In this document: one piece after another, positions 19,712 through 27,575 of the stretch
How the letters are laid out: each line of letters opens with the position of its first letter
Position numbering within the stretch: position 1 is the first letter of the stretch
Origin: Rhodobacter calidifons
GTDB taxonomy: Bacteria > Pseudomonadota > Alphaproteobacteria > Rhodobacterales > Rhodobacteraceae
NCBI RefSeq assembly: GCF_011174775.1
Contig: NZ_JAANHS010000011.1
Span: forward strand, 25,475 to 89,474
Direction: 5' to 3'
DNA length: 64,000 nucleotides
Notes under the pieces: generated by a model
What the model saw: the letters and a program-made list of their open reading frames with translations, nothing else
What the model was told of the DNA's origin: nothing
Database searches by the model: none
Translations under genes and position numbers: made by a program

Positions 19712-22000
19712 ATGAACAAGGCTATCACTGACGGGCTGGTCCTGATGCCGCCGCCGTTCTCGGCAGGCTTGAACCTCTGGTCGCGCGAGGACGGGACGCC
19801 CGGTTCGGGGTCGTATCAGGGCCAGCCGAACGCGGCGCTGGTGACGAACGACCAGGACTTCGGCGGCTGTCTGGAATTGCAGAAGACCGAGGCCACCCAG
19901 AAGCTGCGCAGTTTCGCGCAGACGCCGATCCAGCCGGGGCTGTATCTGCGGGTGACGGCGCGGGTGAAGGCGGTCTCGGGCAACCTGCCTGCGGTCCGAA
20001 TTGCAGCCTGGGCGGGCGACGTGAACGGGCAGAACGTGGCCGGCGTGCCGCAGGTCGGGCCTTCGGTGACGCTGACCACCTATGGCGAGGTGGTGACGGT
20101 CAGCGCGATCATCTCTCCAGCCAACCGCACCGGCGTGGACCTGCCCTGGTCCCTTCAGACGGTCTATGCCCATGTGGGCCTGGACCTGACCGGGGCCAAT
20201 GGCGGGGTGGTGCGGATCGACGACATCGAGGTCGAGGATGTGACCAACGTCTTCATCCGCAAGCTGATGGACTGGGTGGATGTCCGCGATTTCGGCGCGC
20301 TGGGCAACGGGACGACGAACGACGCGCCCGCCTTCCTGGCCGCAGATGCCGCGGCCGCGGGGCGCGAGATCCTCGTGCCCTCGGGCGTGTTCCGCCTGAC
20401 GCAGGACGTCACGATCAACAGCCGCATCCGGTTCGAGGGCACGCTGTCGATGCCCGCGAACCGCAAGCTGACGCTGACGCGGAACTATGACCTGGACACC
20501 TACGGCCAGGCCTTCGGGTCCGAGCTGGAGGGGTTCAAGCGCGCACTTCAGGCGCTGTTCTTCTTCACTGATTATGTCACGCTGGATCTGTCGGGCCGCC
20601 GGGTGGAGATCCCCGAGCCGATCAACGTCGCGGCCCTGGCCGGGATCACCAGCTTCACCAGCCGCCGGGTGGTGCGGAACGGGTCGCTGAACGCAGTGTC
20701 GGGGCCGGCCTGGGAGACCGAAGTGGTGACCTCGGTCGCCACTTATTCGGCCGCGCAGAACACGACGCTGACCAATGTCGCCAATGTAGCCAACATCCCG
20801 GTGGGGGCGCTGGTCGAGGGCACCGGCGTCGGGCGCGAGGTCTATGTCACGGCAAGGAACGTCGGCGCGGGCACGCTGACGATCAGCCAGCCGCTCTACG
20901 CCGCCGTGGGCACGCGGACCTATACTTTCCGCCGGTTCAAGTACATGCTCGACTTCTCGGGCTTCGACCTGATGTCGCGGTTCGAGCTGGAGGACATCGA
21001 GTTCAACTGCCTGGGCGTCGGGTCGGGCGTCCTTCTGCCGATGTCGGGGTCTACCCAGCGTTTCATGTCCTGCACCTTCAACCGCCCGAAGGACCGGGGG
21101 ATCAGCTCTGCCGGGACAGGCTGCCAGGGGATGTTCGTCGACATGTGCCAGTTCCTGTCGAACGAACAGTCGGTGCCGGCGGTGGACCGCACCACCATCG
21201 CGATGAACGTGCAGGCCAACGACACCAAACTGCGCAACAACCGGATCGTGCGCTTTGCGCATTTCGCAATCATCAACGGGACCGGCCACCTGATCCACGC
21301 CAATCACTTCTTCCAGGGCGACAACACGACGGCGGGCGTGCGCCGGGCCGGGCTGGTCTTTACCCAGACCAACGTCTCGACCGTGGTGACCGGCAACTAC
21401 ATCGACAACTGCTTCATCGAATGGGGCAACGAACACGACTCGGAGCCCGAGGAGAACGGCGAGTTCTCGTTCGGCGGGCTGAACATCGTCGGCAACGTGT
21501 TCATCTCGTCCTCGACTTCGACGGCCTTCCGCTGGATCGTGATCAAACCCTACGGTCCGGGGCATTTCCTGTCGGGCTTCACGCTGTCGGCCAACAGTTT
21601 CCGCAGCTTCGGCGTGGTGATCGACCGGGTGGAGATGGTGGACACCACCTTCGCGACGCTGGATTTCACCCGCTCGCGCAATGTGCGGGTGGAGGGGAAC
21701 AGCTTCAACAACGTCAGCCAGTGGATCATCAACCCGGTCCAGGTGACCCACACGCAGAACACCGCGGCCGAGACCTGGAACGTCAGCGCGGGTGGCTTCG
21801 TGCCCTTTGGCGGGCGCATCCGCCAGGTGCAGTCGGTGGCGCCGGAAGGGATGATCACCAACGTGTCGAATGCCCCGCGCCATGTCTTCCCCTATGCGGT
21901 GCCGGGAACCGGCGCGGGCGGGAACCAGGCGCAGATCCGCTGGGGCGAGGCGGTGAAGGGCAAGGCGCTGGTGACGATGCGCATGGACGTGCCGGCCTGA
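19712..22000 (+). CDS. Right-handed beta-helix protein (pectate-lyase/tailspike-like)
   Basis: 762-residue protein. Residues about 20-190 form a carbohydrate-binding-like beta-sandwich (NLWSREDG ... VVRIDDIEVEDVTNVFI). From about residue 192, VDVRDFGALGNGTTNDAPAF is the opening of the glycosyl hydrolase 28/pectate lyase beta-helix superfamily, also found in phage tailspikes. Many short beta-strand repeats follow (for example NNRIVRFAHFAIING, GNYIDNCFIEWGN, NVRVEGNSFNNVS). No signal peptide is seen and no exporter or phage gene lies beside it. It probably binds or cleaves polysaccharide; substrate unknown. It stands alone between DUF4864 and a HugZ-like gene. Confidence 0.75.
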   Translation: MNKAITDGLVLMPPPFSAGLNLWSREDGTPGSGSYQGQPNAALVTNDQDFGGCLELQKTEATQKLRSFAQTPIQPGLYLRVTARVKAVSGNLPAVRIAAWAGDVNGQNVAGVPQVGPSVTLTTYGEVVTVSAIISPANRTGVDLPWSLQTVYAHVGLDLTGANGGVVRIDDIEVEDVTNVFIRKLMDWVDVRDFGALGNGTTNDAPAFLAADAAAAGREILVPSGVFRLTQDVTINSRIRFEGTLSMPANRKLTLTRNYDLDTYGQAFGSELEGFKRALQALFFFTDYVTLDLSGRRVEIPEPINVAALAGITSFTSRRVVRNGSLNAVSGPAWETEVVTSVATYSAAQNTTLTNVANVANIPVGALVEGTGVGREVYVTARNVGAGTLTISQPLYAAVGTRTYTFRRFKYMLDFSGFDLMSRFELEDIEFNCLGVGSGVLLPMSGSTQRFMSCTFNRPKDRGISSAGTGCQGMFVDMCQFLSNEQSVPAVDRTTIAMNVQANDTKLRNNRIVRFAHFAIINGTGHLIHANHFFQGDNTTAGVRRAGLVFTQTNVSTVVTGNYIDNCFIEWGNEHDSEPEENGEFSFGGLNIVGNVFISSSTSTAFRWIVIKPYGPGHFLSGFTLSANSFRSFGVVIDRVEMVDTTFATLDFTRSRNVRVEGNSFNNVSQWIINPVQVTHTQNTAAETWNVSAGGFVPFGGRIRQVQSVAPEGMITNVSNAPRHVFPYAVPGTGAGGNQAQIRWGEAVKGKALVTMRMDVPA

Positions 22001-22010
22001 CGCCCGGGGG

Positions 22011-22082
22011 CCGGAATTCGACCGAATTCCGGGACGATTTCCGAACGGAAATCGGGGGCGGTCCTGCAGGGCCGCCCTTTTG
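22011..22082. terminator. Three stacked hairpins after the beta-helix gene
   Basis: Pairs are 22011-22020 with 22023-22032 (CCGGAATTCG/CGAATTCCGG), 22035-22042 with 22047-22054 (CGATTTCC/GGAAATCG) and 22056-22064 with 22069-22077 (GGGCGGTCC/GGGCCGCCC, one G-T pair). The last is followed by TTTTG and looks like a true intrinsic terminator for the plus strand. It lies between convergent genes. Confidence 0.75.
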
Positions 22083-22574
22083 CTACAGATCCTCGGGCGC
22101 GATGTGGAAGGCGCGGGCGAAACCGCCGTTCAGCAGCGCCGACACCGGCTGGAACCGGACGAAGGCAAAGTCGGGCAGGTCGATGTAGACGCGCGCCTTT
22201 GGCGACCTTTCCAGCCAGCGGTCGCGCAGAGCGGGGCGGGCCGGGTCGTCCTGGGGTACGAAGGCGGCGCGGGCGCGGATCATCAGGCGGGGATGGCTCA
22301 GGGGATCGCCACGCTCGCCCACCTCACCCAGCATCAGCGCGCAGTCGGGCCGGTCCCGCAAGGCGCGGAAATGCGGCGCAAGGCCCGAGACCAGCGTCAG
22401 GAGCCCGGCCTCCGGGTCGCGGGCAAAGGCGATGCGGCTGATGCCCGGAGTGCCGGTGTCCGGGTCGCTCCAGGCCAGGGCGGCATGTCCAAGGGCCAGG
22501 AGGTCCTTCGCCAGGCGGCGGGCGTCGTCGTCGGCGGGGCGGACCGGATCTTTTGGAGGGATGTTCGGGGTCAT
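22083..22574 (-). CDS. HugZ-like pyridoxamine 5'-phosphate oxidase family protein
   Basis: 163-residue split-barrel flavin/haem-binding-type protein. Family features are ARRLAKDLLALGHAALAWSDP at the N-terminus, a central LVSGLAPHFRALRDRPDCALML strand-helix, and RARAAFVPQDDP before the C-terminal domain ending FVRFQPVSALLNGGFARAF. HugZ-type members degrade haem or bind FMN; the role here is not shown. Start is uncertain: ATG at 22574 is used, but an in-frame ATG at 22625 has GAGGGGAA directly in front. Confidence 0.78.
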   Translation of the reverse strand: MTPNIPPKDPVRPADDDARRLAKDLLALGHAALAWSDPDTGTPGISRIAFARDPEAGLLTLVSGLAPHFRALRDRPDCALMLGEVGERGDPLSHPRLMIRARAAFVPQDDPARPALRDRWLERSPKARVYIDLPDFAFVRFQPVSALLNGGFARAFHIAPEDL

Positions 22575-22677
22575 CTGATCTGCTGCGGTTGACAGGACGG
22601 TTGGCGAGGAGTCTTCTGACGGCATTTCCCCTCGCTTGCCAGCGATTACTGGCCGGATCCCTGGTTTGGACAAGACG

Positions 22678-24330
22678 ATGAGCGACAGTGCGCGGGGCCA
22701 GAGCGGCCCGACGGAGTTCCTACCCAAGCTGCTGACGGTCTGGCGCGAGGGCTATCGGCTTGCCGATCTGCGCGCCGATGCGCTGGCCGGGCTGACCGTG
22801 GCGATCGTCGCCCTGCCCCTGTCCATGGCCATCGCCATCGCCAGCGGCGTGGGGCCGGAACGCGGGCTTTACACCACCATCGTCGGCGGCTTCCTCGTCA
22901 GCGCGCTGGGCGGGTCGCGCTATCAGATCGGCGGGCCGGCGGGGGCGTTCATCGTGCTGGTGTCGGCCTGTGTCATGGCGATCGGGGTCGAGGGGCTGAT
23001 CCTGGCCACGCTGCTGTCCGGGGTGATCCTGATCGCAGCCGGGGCGCTGCGGATCGGGACCTATATCCGCTATATCCCCTATCCCGTGACCGTTGGCTTC
23101 ACCGCCGGGATCGCGGTCATCATCTTCGCCAGCCAGCTGCGCGAGATGTTCGGGCTGACATTGCCGGGGGGCGAACCGGGCGAGATCCTGGCCAAGGTAG
23201 AGGCGCTGTGGGCCGCAAGGGAAACGGTCACCTGGGCGGCCGTCGCGGTCGCCGCGCTGACCGCAGCGGTGATCCTGGGCCTGCGACAGGTCCGGCCGCA
23301 TTGGCCGGGGATGCTGATCGGGGTGGTCACCGCGTCGGTCGTCACGGCGGCTCTGGGCCTGCCGGTCGCCACCATCGGCACGCGCTTTGGCGCCCTGCCG
23401 CAGATCCTGCCCGCGCCGTCCCTGCCCGACCTGAGCCTTTGGCGCGAGGCGCTGCCCTGGGCGGCGAGCTTTGCCCTTCTGGGCGCGATCGAGTCGCTCT
23501 TGTCCGCCGTCGTCGCCGACGGGATGTCCGGCACGCGCCATCGGTCGAACGCGGAACTGGTGGCGCAGGGCGTGGCGAACATCGGTTCGGCCCTCTTTGG
23601 CGGCTTCTGCGTCACCGGGACCATTGCGCGCACGGCAACCAACGTGCGGGCGGGCAGCCGGGGGCCGGTGTCGGGGATGCTGCATGCGCTGTTCCTTCTG
23701 GCCTTCCTGATGGTCGCGGCCCCCCTGGCCGCCTATATCCCGCTGGCTGCACTTGCCGGCGTGCTGGCCGTCGTCGCCTGGGGCATGGCAGAGCGGCACG
23801 AGTTCGCGGCCCTGCTGCGGTCCTCGCGCGGGGATGCGCTGGTGGTCAGCGTGACCTTCCTGCTGGTGGTGTTCCGCGACCTGACCGAGGGGATCATCGT
23901 CGGCTTCGCGCTGGCGGGCCTCGTCTTCATCAAGCGGATGTCCGAGACCGCCGCCGTCCGGCCCCGTACCGACCAGCCCGAAACGCCGCGTGCCGACCGG
24001 GTGGTCTATCACCTGGAGGGCCCCTATTTCTTTGGCGCCGCCGCGCAGCTGGGCGGGGTGCTGGACCGCATCGCCGAGGCCCCCCGGGCTCTGGTCCTGG
24101 ACATGTCGGCGGTGCCGCTGATCGACAGTTCCGGCGCGCGGGGCTTTCACAGCCTGGCCGACCGCGCGCGGCGCAAGGGTGGGCAGCTTTACCTTGTGGG
24201 CCTGACCCACAAGCTGCGGCGTCAGCTGGAGGCGCAGGGCCTGCGCGAACCGGAAGTGCTGTACCTGCCCGACATCCAGGCCGTCGATGCCGCGCTGGAT
24301 GGCCCCGCAACCGTCGGCGAATCACGCTGA
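22678..24330 (+). CDS. SulP family anion transporter with STAS domain
   Basis: 550-residue transporter: a membrane domain of about 10-14 helices (residues 25-420), with the SulP motif PLSMAIAIASGVGPERGLYT near residue 47, then a cytoplasmic STAS domain (about 435-540) with VLDMSAVPLIDSSGARGF around the conserved serine. SulP proteins move sulfate, bicarbonate or dicarboxylates; the substrate cannot be told from sequence, and no carbonic anhydrase or cys gene is adjacent. Start MSDSARG at 22678 is the first Met before the conserved region with little upstream overlap. Confidence 0.9.
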   Translation: MSDSARGQSGPTEFLPKLLTVWREGYRLADLRADALAGLTVAIVALPLSMAIAIASGVGPERGLYTTIVGGFLVSALGGSRYQIGGPAGAFIVLVSACVMAIGVEGLILATLLSGVILIAAGALRIGTYIRYIPYPVTVGFTAGIAVIIFASQLREMFGLTLPGGEPGEILAKVEALWAARETVTWAAVAVAALTAAVILGLRQVRPHWPGMLIGVVTASVVTAALGLPVATIGTRFGALPQILPAPSLPDLSLWREALPWAASFALLGAIESLLSAVVADGMSGTRHRSNAELVAQGVANIGSALFGGFCVTGTIARTATNVRAGSRGPVSGMLHALFLLAFLMVAAPLAAYIPLAALAGVLAVVAWGMAERHEFAALLRSSRGDALVVSVTFLLVVFRDLTEGIIVGFALAGLVFIKRMSETAAVRPRTDQPETPRADRVVYHLEGPYFFGAAAQLGGVLDRIAEAPRALVLDMSAVPLIDSSGARGFHSLADRARRKGGQLYLVGLTHKLRRQLEAQGLREPEVLYLPDIQAVDAALDGPATVGESR

Positions 24331-24455
24331 CCCTTTACCGGGTTTCAAGGTCTGCCCCCCTGCACCCCCGCGCCCGCAGCACCCCTGCGGGTGTGAGCGG
24401 TAACGGCTGTGCGAAAGCAAGCACTTGGCCGCCACACTTTTCACACATTTGCAGA

Positions 24456-24476
24456 ATTGACTACCAATCAGTCAAT
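24456..24476. promoter_or_regulatory. Inverted repeat ATTGACT-N7-AGTCAAT in the acs promoter region
   Basis: The 288-base gap 24331-24618 is strikingly A/T-rich between about 24430 and 24540 compared with its neighbours and holds no gene. Within it a perfect 7-bp inverted repeat with a 7-base spacer forms a 21-bp operator-like site about 140 bases upstream of the acs ATG. It resembles a dimeric regulator site (FNR/CRP-like half-sites are TTGA-type), but the spacing differs from the FNR/CRP consensus. The regulator is unknown. Confidence 0.5.
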
Positions 24477-24618
24477 GAATTTACAGAATTATGTTGGAAA
24501 AATAGGGGGTTACGAAATTCTTTACGAAGTGCTAAGTTTACCCGGGGAAAGAGGGTTCCTGGCCGAATACTGATACAGTCGAGGGGTGTCTGTGACAGCC
24601 CTTCGGGAGGAGAAGAGA

Positions 24619-26577
24619 ATGAGCGAAGCAGCCAAATCCGTCTATCCGCCGTCCGCCGACTTTGTTGCCAGGGCGCATGTCGATGCCGAGGGCTATGCCC
24701 GGCGTTACGCCGCCTCGATCGCGGACCCCGAGGCGTTCTGGGGTGCGGAAGGCCAGCGGATTGACTGGATCCGGCCCTATACCCGGGTGAAGAACACCTC
24801 GTTCCAGCCGGGCAACGTGTCGATCAGGTGGTTCGAGGACGGCACGCTGAACGTCAGCGCCAACTGCATCGACCGCCACATGCTGACCCGCGCCGAGCAG
24901 ACCGCGATCATCTGGGAGCCGGACGATCCGAAGACCCCGGCCAGGCACATCACCTACCGCGAGCTTCTGGAACAGACTTGCCGCCTGGCCAACGTGCTGA
25001 AAGCGCATGGGGTGCAGAAGGGCGACCGCGTGGTCCTTTACATGCCGATGATCCCCGAGGCAGCCTATGCGATGCTGGCCTGCACCCGGATCGGGGCGAT
25101 CCATTCGGTGGTGTTCGGCGGCTTTTCTCCCGATGCGCTGGCCAACCGGATCAACGACTGCGACGCGAAGCTTGTCATCACGGCCGACTGGGCGCCGCGC
25201 GGCGGCCGGAAGACGGGCCTCAAGGACAACACCGACAAGGCGCTGCTGCATTGCTCGGACCATGTGAAGGTGCTGGTGGTCAAGCGCACCGGCGATCAGA
25301 CCTCCTGGGTCGAGGGGCGCGATTTCGACCTGACGGCGGAAATGGCGGCGGCCAAGCCCTATTGCCCCTATGTCGAGGTCGGCGCGGAAGACCCGATGTT
25401 CATCCTTTACACCTCGGGCTCGACCGGCAAGCCGAAGGGCGTGGTGCATACCACGGGCGGCTATCTGGTCTATGCCTCGATGACGCAGCAGCTGACCTTC
25501 GACTATCACGACGGCGATGTCTTCTGGTGCACGGCGGACGTGGGCTGGGTCACAGGGCACAGCTATATCGTCTACGGGCCTCTGGCCAATGGCGCCACGA
25601 CGCTGATGTTCGAGGGCGTGCCGACCTACCCCGACGCGGGCCGCTTCTGGGAGGTCTGCGCCAAGCACAAGGTCAACCAGTTCTACACCGCCCCCACCGC
25701 GATCCGTTCGCTGATGGGGCTGGGCACCGAATGGGTCGAAAAGCACGACCTGTCGTCGCTGAAGGTGCTGGGCTCGGTGGGCGAGCCGATCAACCCCGAG
25801 GCCTGGGCCTGGTACAACACCCATGTCGGCAAGGGGAAGCTGCCGATCGTCGATACCTTCTGGCAGACCGAGACCGGCGGCCACATGCTGACGCCGCTGC
25901 CCGGCGCGATCCCGACCAAGCCCGGCTCGGCCACCAAGCCCTTTTTCGGCGTCAAGCCGGTGGTGCTGGATGCGGCCTCGGGCAAGGTGCAGGAAGAGGT
26001 CGAGACCGAGGGCGTGCTGTGCTTTGCCGACAGCTGGCCGGGGCAGATGCGGACGCTGTGGGGCGACCACCAGCGGTTCGAGGAAGCCTATTTCAGCCAG
26101 TACAAGGGCTATTACTTCACCGGTGACGGCTGCCGGCGCGATGCGGACGGCTATTACTGGATCACGGGCCGGGTGGATGACGTCATCAACGTCAGCGGCC
26201 ACCGGATGGGCACGGCAGAGGTGGAATCGGCGCTGGTCGCGCACGAGGCGGTGGCCGAAGCGGCCGTGGTGGGCTATCCGCACGACATCAAGGGCCAGGG
26301 CATCTATGCCTATGTGACCCTGATGAAGGGGGTCGAGCCCAGCGAGGAGTTGCGCAAGGAGCTGGAGGCCTGGGTGCGGCAGGAGATCGGTCCGATCGCC
26401 AAGCCCGACCTGATCCAGTGGGCGCCGGGCCTGCCCAAGACCCGGTCCGGCAAGATCATGCGCCGCATCCTGCGCAAGATCGCCGAGAACGACTTTGGCT
26501 CCCTTGGCGACACCTCGACCCTTGCCGATCCCTCGGTGGTCGATGACCTGATCGCCAACCGCATGAACCGGGGCTAG
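24619..26577 (+). CDS. acs: Acetyl-CoA synthetase (AMP-forming)
   Basis: Activates acetate to acetyl-CoA through acetyl-AMP. 652 residues, the usual Acs length. Visible motifs are the P-loop [11 protein letters not shown] near residue 264, FWQTETGGH near residue 413, [23 protein letters not shown] near residue 500, and the C-terminal lysine motif [11 protein letters not shown] near residue 612, whose Lys is acetylated/deacetylated by Pat/CobB-type systems in other bacteria. The ATG follows GGAGGAGAAG. It heads a group with adk and an acetate-type symporter. Confidence 0.97.
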   Translation: MSEAAKSVYPPSADFVARAHVDAEGYARRYAASIADPEAFWGAEGQRIDWIRPYTRVKNTSFQPGNVSIRWFEDGTLNVSANCIDRHMLTRAEQTAIIWEPDDPKTPARHITYRELLEQTCRLANVLKAHGVQKGDRVVLYMPMIPEAAYAMLACTRIGAIHSVVFGGFSPDALANRINDCDAKLVITADWAPRGGRKTGLKDNTDKALLHCSDHVKVLVVKRTGDQTSWVEGRDFDLTAEMAAAKPYCPYVEVGAEDPMFILYTSGSTGKPKGVVHTTGGYLVYASMTQQLTFDYHDGDVFWCTADVGWVTGHSYIVYGPLANGATTLMFEGVPTYPDAGRFWEVCAKHKVNQFYTAPTAIRSLMGLGTEWVEKHDLSSLKVLGSVGEPINPEAWAWYNTHVGKGKLPIVDTFWQTETGGHMLTPLPGAIPTKPGSATKPFFGVKPVVLDAASGKVQEEVETEGVLCFADSWPGQMRTLWGDHQRFEEAYFSQYKGYYFTGDGCRRDADGYYWITGRVDDVINVSGHRMGTAEVESALVAHEAVAEAAVVGYPHDIKGQGIYAYVTLMKGVEPSEELRKELEAWVRQEIGPIAKPDLIQWAPGLPKTRSGKIMRRILRKIAENDFGSLGDTSTLADPSVVDDLIANRMNRG

Positions 26578-26581
26578 GGGC

Positions 26582-27244
26582 GTGGGTCCGGTTCTGATCC
26601 TTCTTGGCCCGCCCGGAGCAGGCAAGGGCACGCAGGCGCGGATGCTGGAGAAGGACTTCGGTCTGGTCCAGCTTTCGACCGGCGACCTGTTGCGCGCGGC
26701 GGTGGCGGCGGGAACCGAGGCGGGCCGCAAAGCCAAGGCGGTGATGGAGGCGGGTCAACTGGTCAGCGACGACATCGTGCTGGCGATCCTGAAGGACCGC
26801 ATGGCGCAGCAGGATGTGGCCAAGGGCATCATCCTGGACGGCTTTCCGCGCACCGCCGGTCAGGCTGCCGCGCTGGACGGGCTTCTGGCCGAGGCGGGGG
26901 CGCGCGTGACCGCCGCCATCAGCCTTGAAGTCGAGGACGAGGCGATGGTCGCCCGCGTCTCGGGCCGCTACACCTGCGCCGCCTGCGGCGAGGGGTATCA
27001 TGACGAGTTCAAGCAGCCCGCCACGGCGGGGACCTGCGACAAATGCGGCGGCACGGCGTTCAAGCGCCGGGCCGACGACACTGCCGAGACGGTGCGGGCC
27101 AGGCTTGCCGCCTACCACGCCGACACGGCACCGCTGATCGCGTTTTACGAGTCGCAGTCAGTGCTGGAACGGGTGCCGGCGATGGGGTCCATCGACGGCA
27201 TCCGCGCCATGCTGGCCGATATCGTGGGGCGCGTTTCAGCCTGA
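26582..27244 (+). CDS. adk: Adenylate kinase (zinc-lid form)
   Basis: 220-residue kinase interconverting ATP+AMP and 2 ADP. P-loop LLGPPGAGKGTQ is at the N-terminus, AMP-site STGDLLR near residue 31, and DGFPRT near residue 86. The long LID carries CAAC (about 130) and CDKC (about 153), a zinc-binding set. GTG start four bases after the acs stop. Pairing with acs is sensible because Acs makes AMP, which Adk recycles. This may be a second adk copy, since adk usually sits with ribosomal genes. Confidence 0.95.
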   Translation: MGPVLILLGPPGAGKGTQARMLEKDFGLVQLSTGDLLRAAVAAGTEAGRKAKAVMEAGQLVSDDIVLAILKDRMAQQDVAKGIILDGFPRTAGQAAALDGLLAEAGARVTAAISLEVEDEAMVARVSGRYTCAACGEGYHDEFKQPATAGTCDKCGGTAFKRRADDTAETVRARLAAYHADTAPLIAFYESQSVLERVPAMGSIDGIRAMLADIVGRVSA

Positions 27245-27304
27245 CGGGAGGGGCCGTTCCCCCGGATCCCCCGGGGGGCGGAAAACAAGAAAGGGAGAGT
27301 ACTC

Positions 27305-27562
27305 ATGGCAGACAAATCTTCTGCCAACGCCTATTGGGCAGCGAACGTCCGGATCATCCTGATTTCTCTGGCGATCTGGTTCGCATGCTCGTTCGGGCTT
27401 GGCATCCTGCTTCGGCCTGCGCTGAAGGGCATCATGATCGGCGGTGCCGATCTGGGCTTCTGGATGGCGCAGAACGGGTCGATCTATGTCTTCATCATCC
27501 TGATTTTCGCCTACGCGAAGATGATGGGCAAGGTCGACCGCGATCACGGCGTGGAAGAGTAA
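27305..27562 (+). CDS. DUF4212 symporter small subunit
   Basis: 85-residue membrane protein with two hydrophobic helices (about residues 15-35 and 47-70, FWMAQNGSIYVFIILIFAYA). It matches the DUF4212 small subunit found upstream of VC_2705-type sodium/solute symporters, and the next gene, 13 bases on, is that symporter. GGGAGAG precedes the ATG. The small subunit is thought to assist the transporter's assembly or function. Confidence 0.92.
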   Translation: MADKSSANAYWAANVRIILISLAIWFACSFGLGILLRPALKGIMIGGADLGFWMAQNGSIYVFIILIFAYAKMMGKVDRDHGVEE

Positions 27563-27575
27563 GGGGACGGGACAG

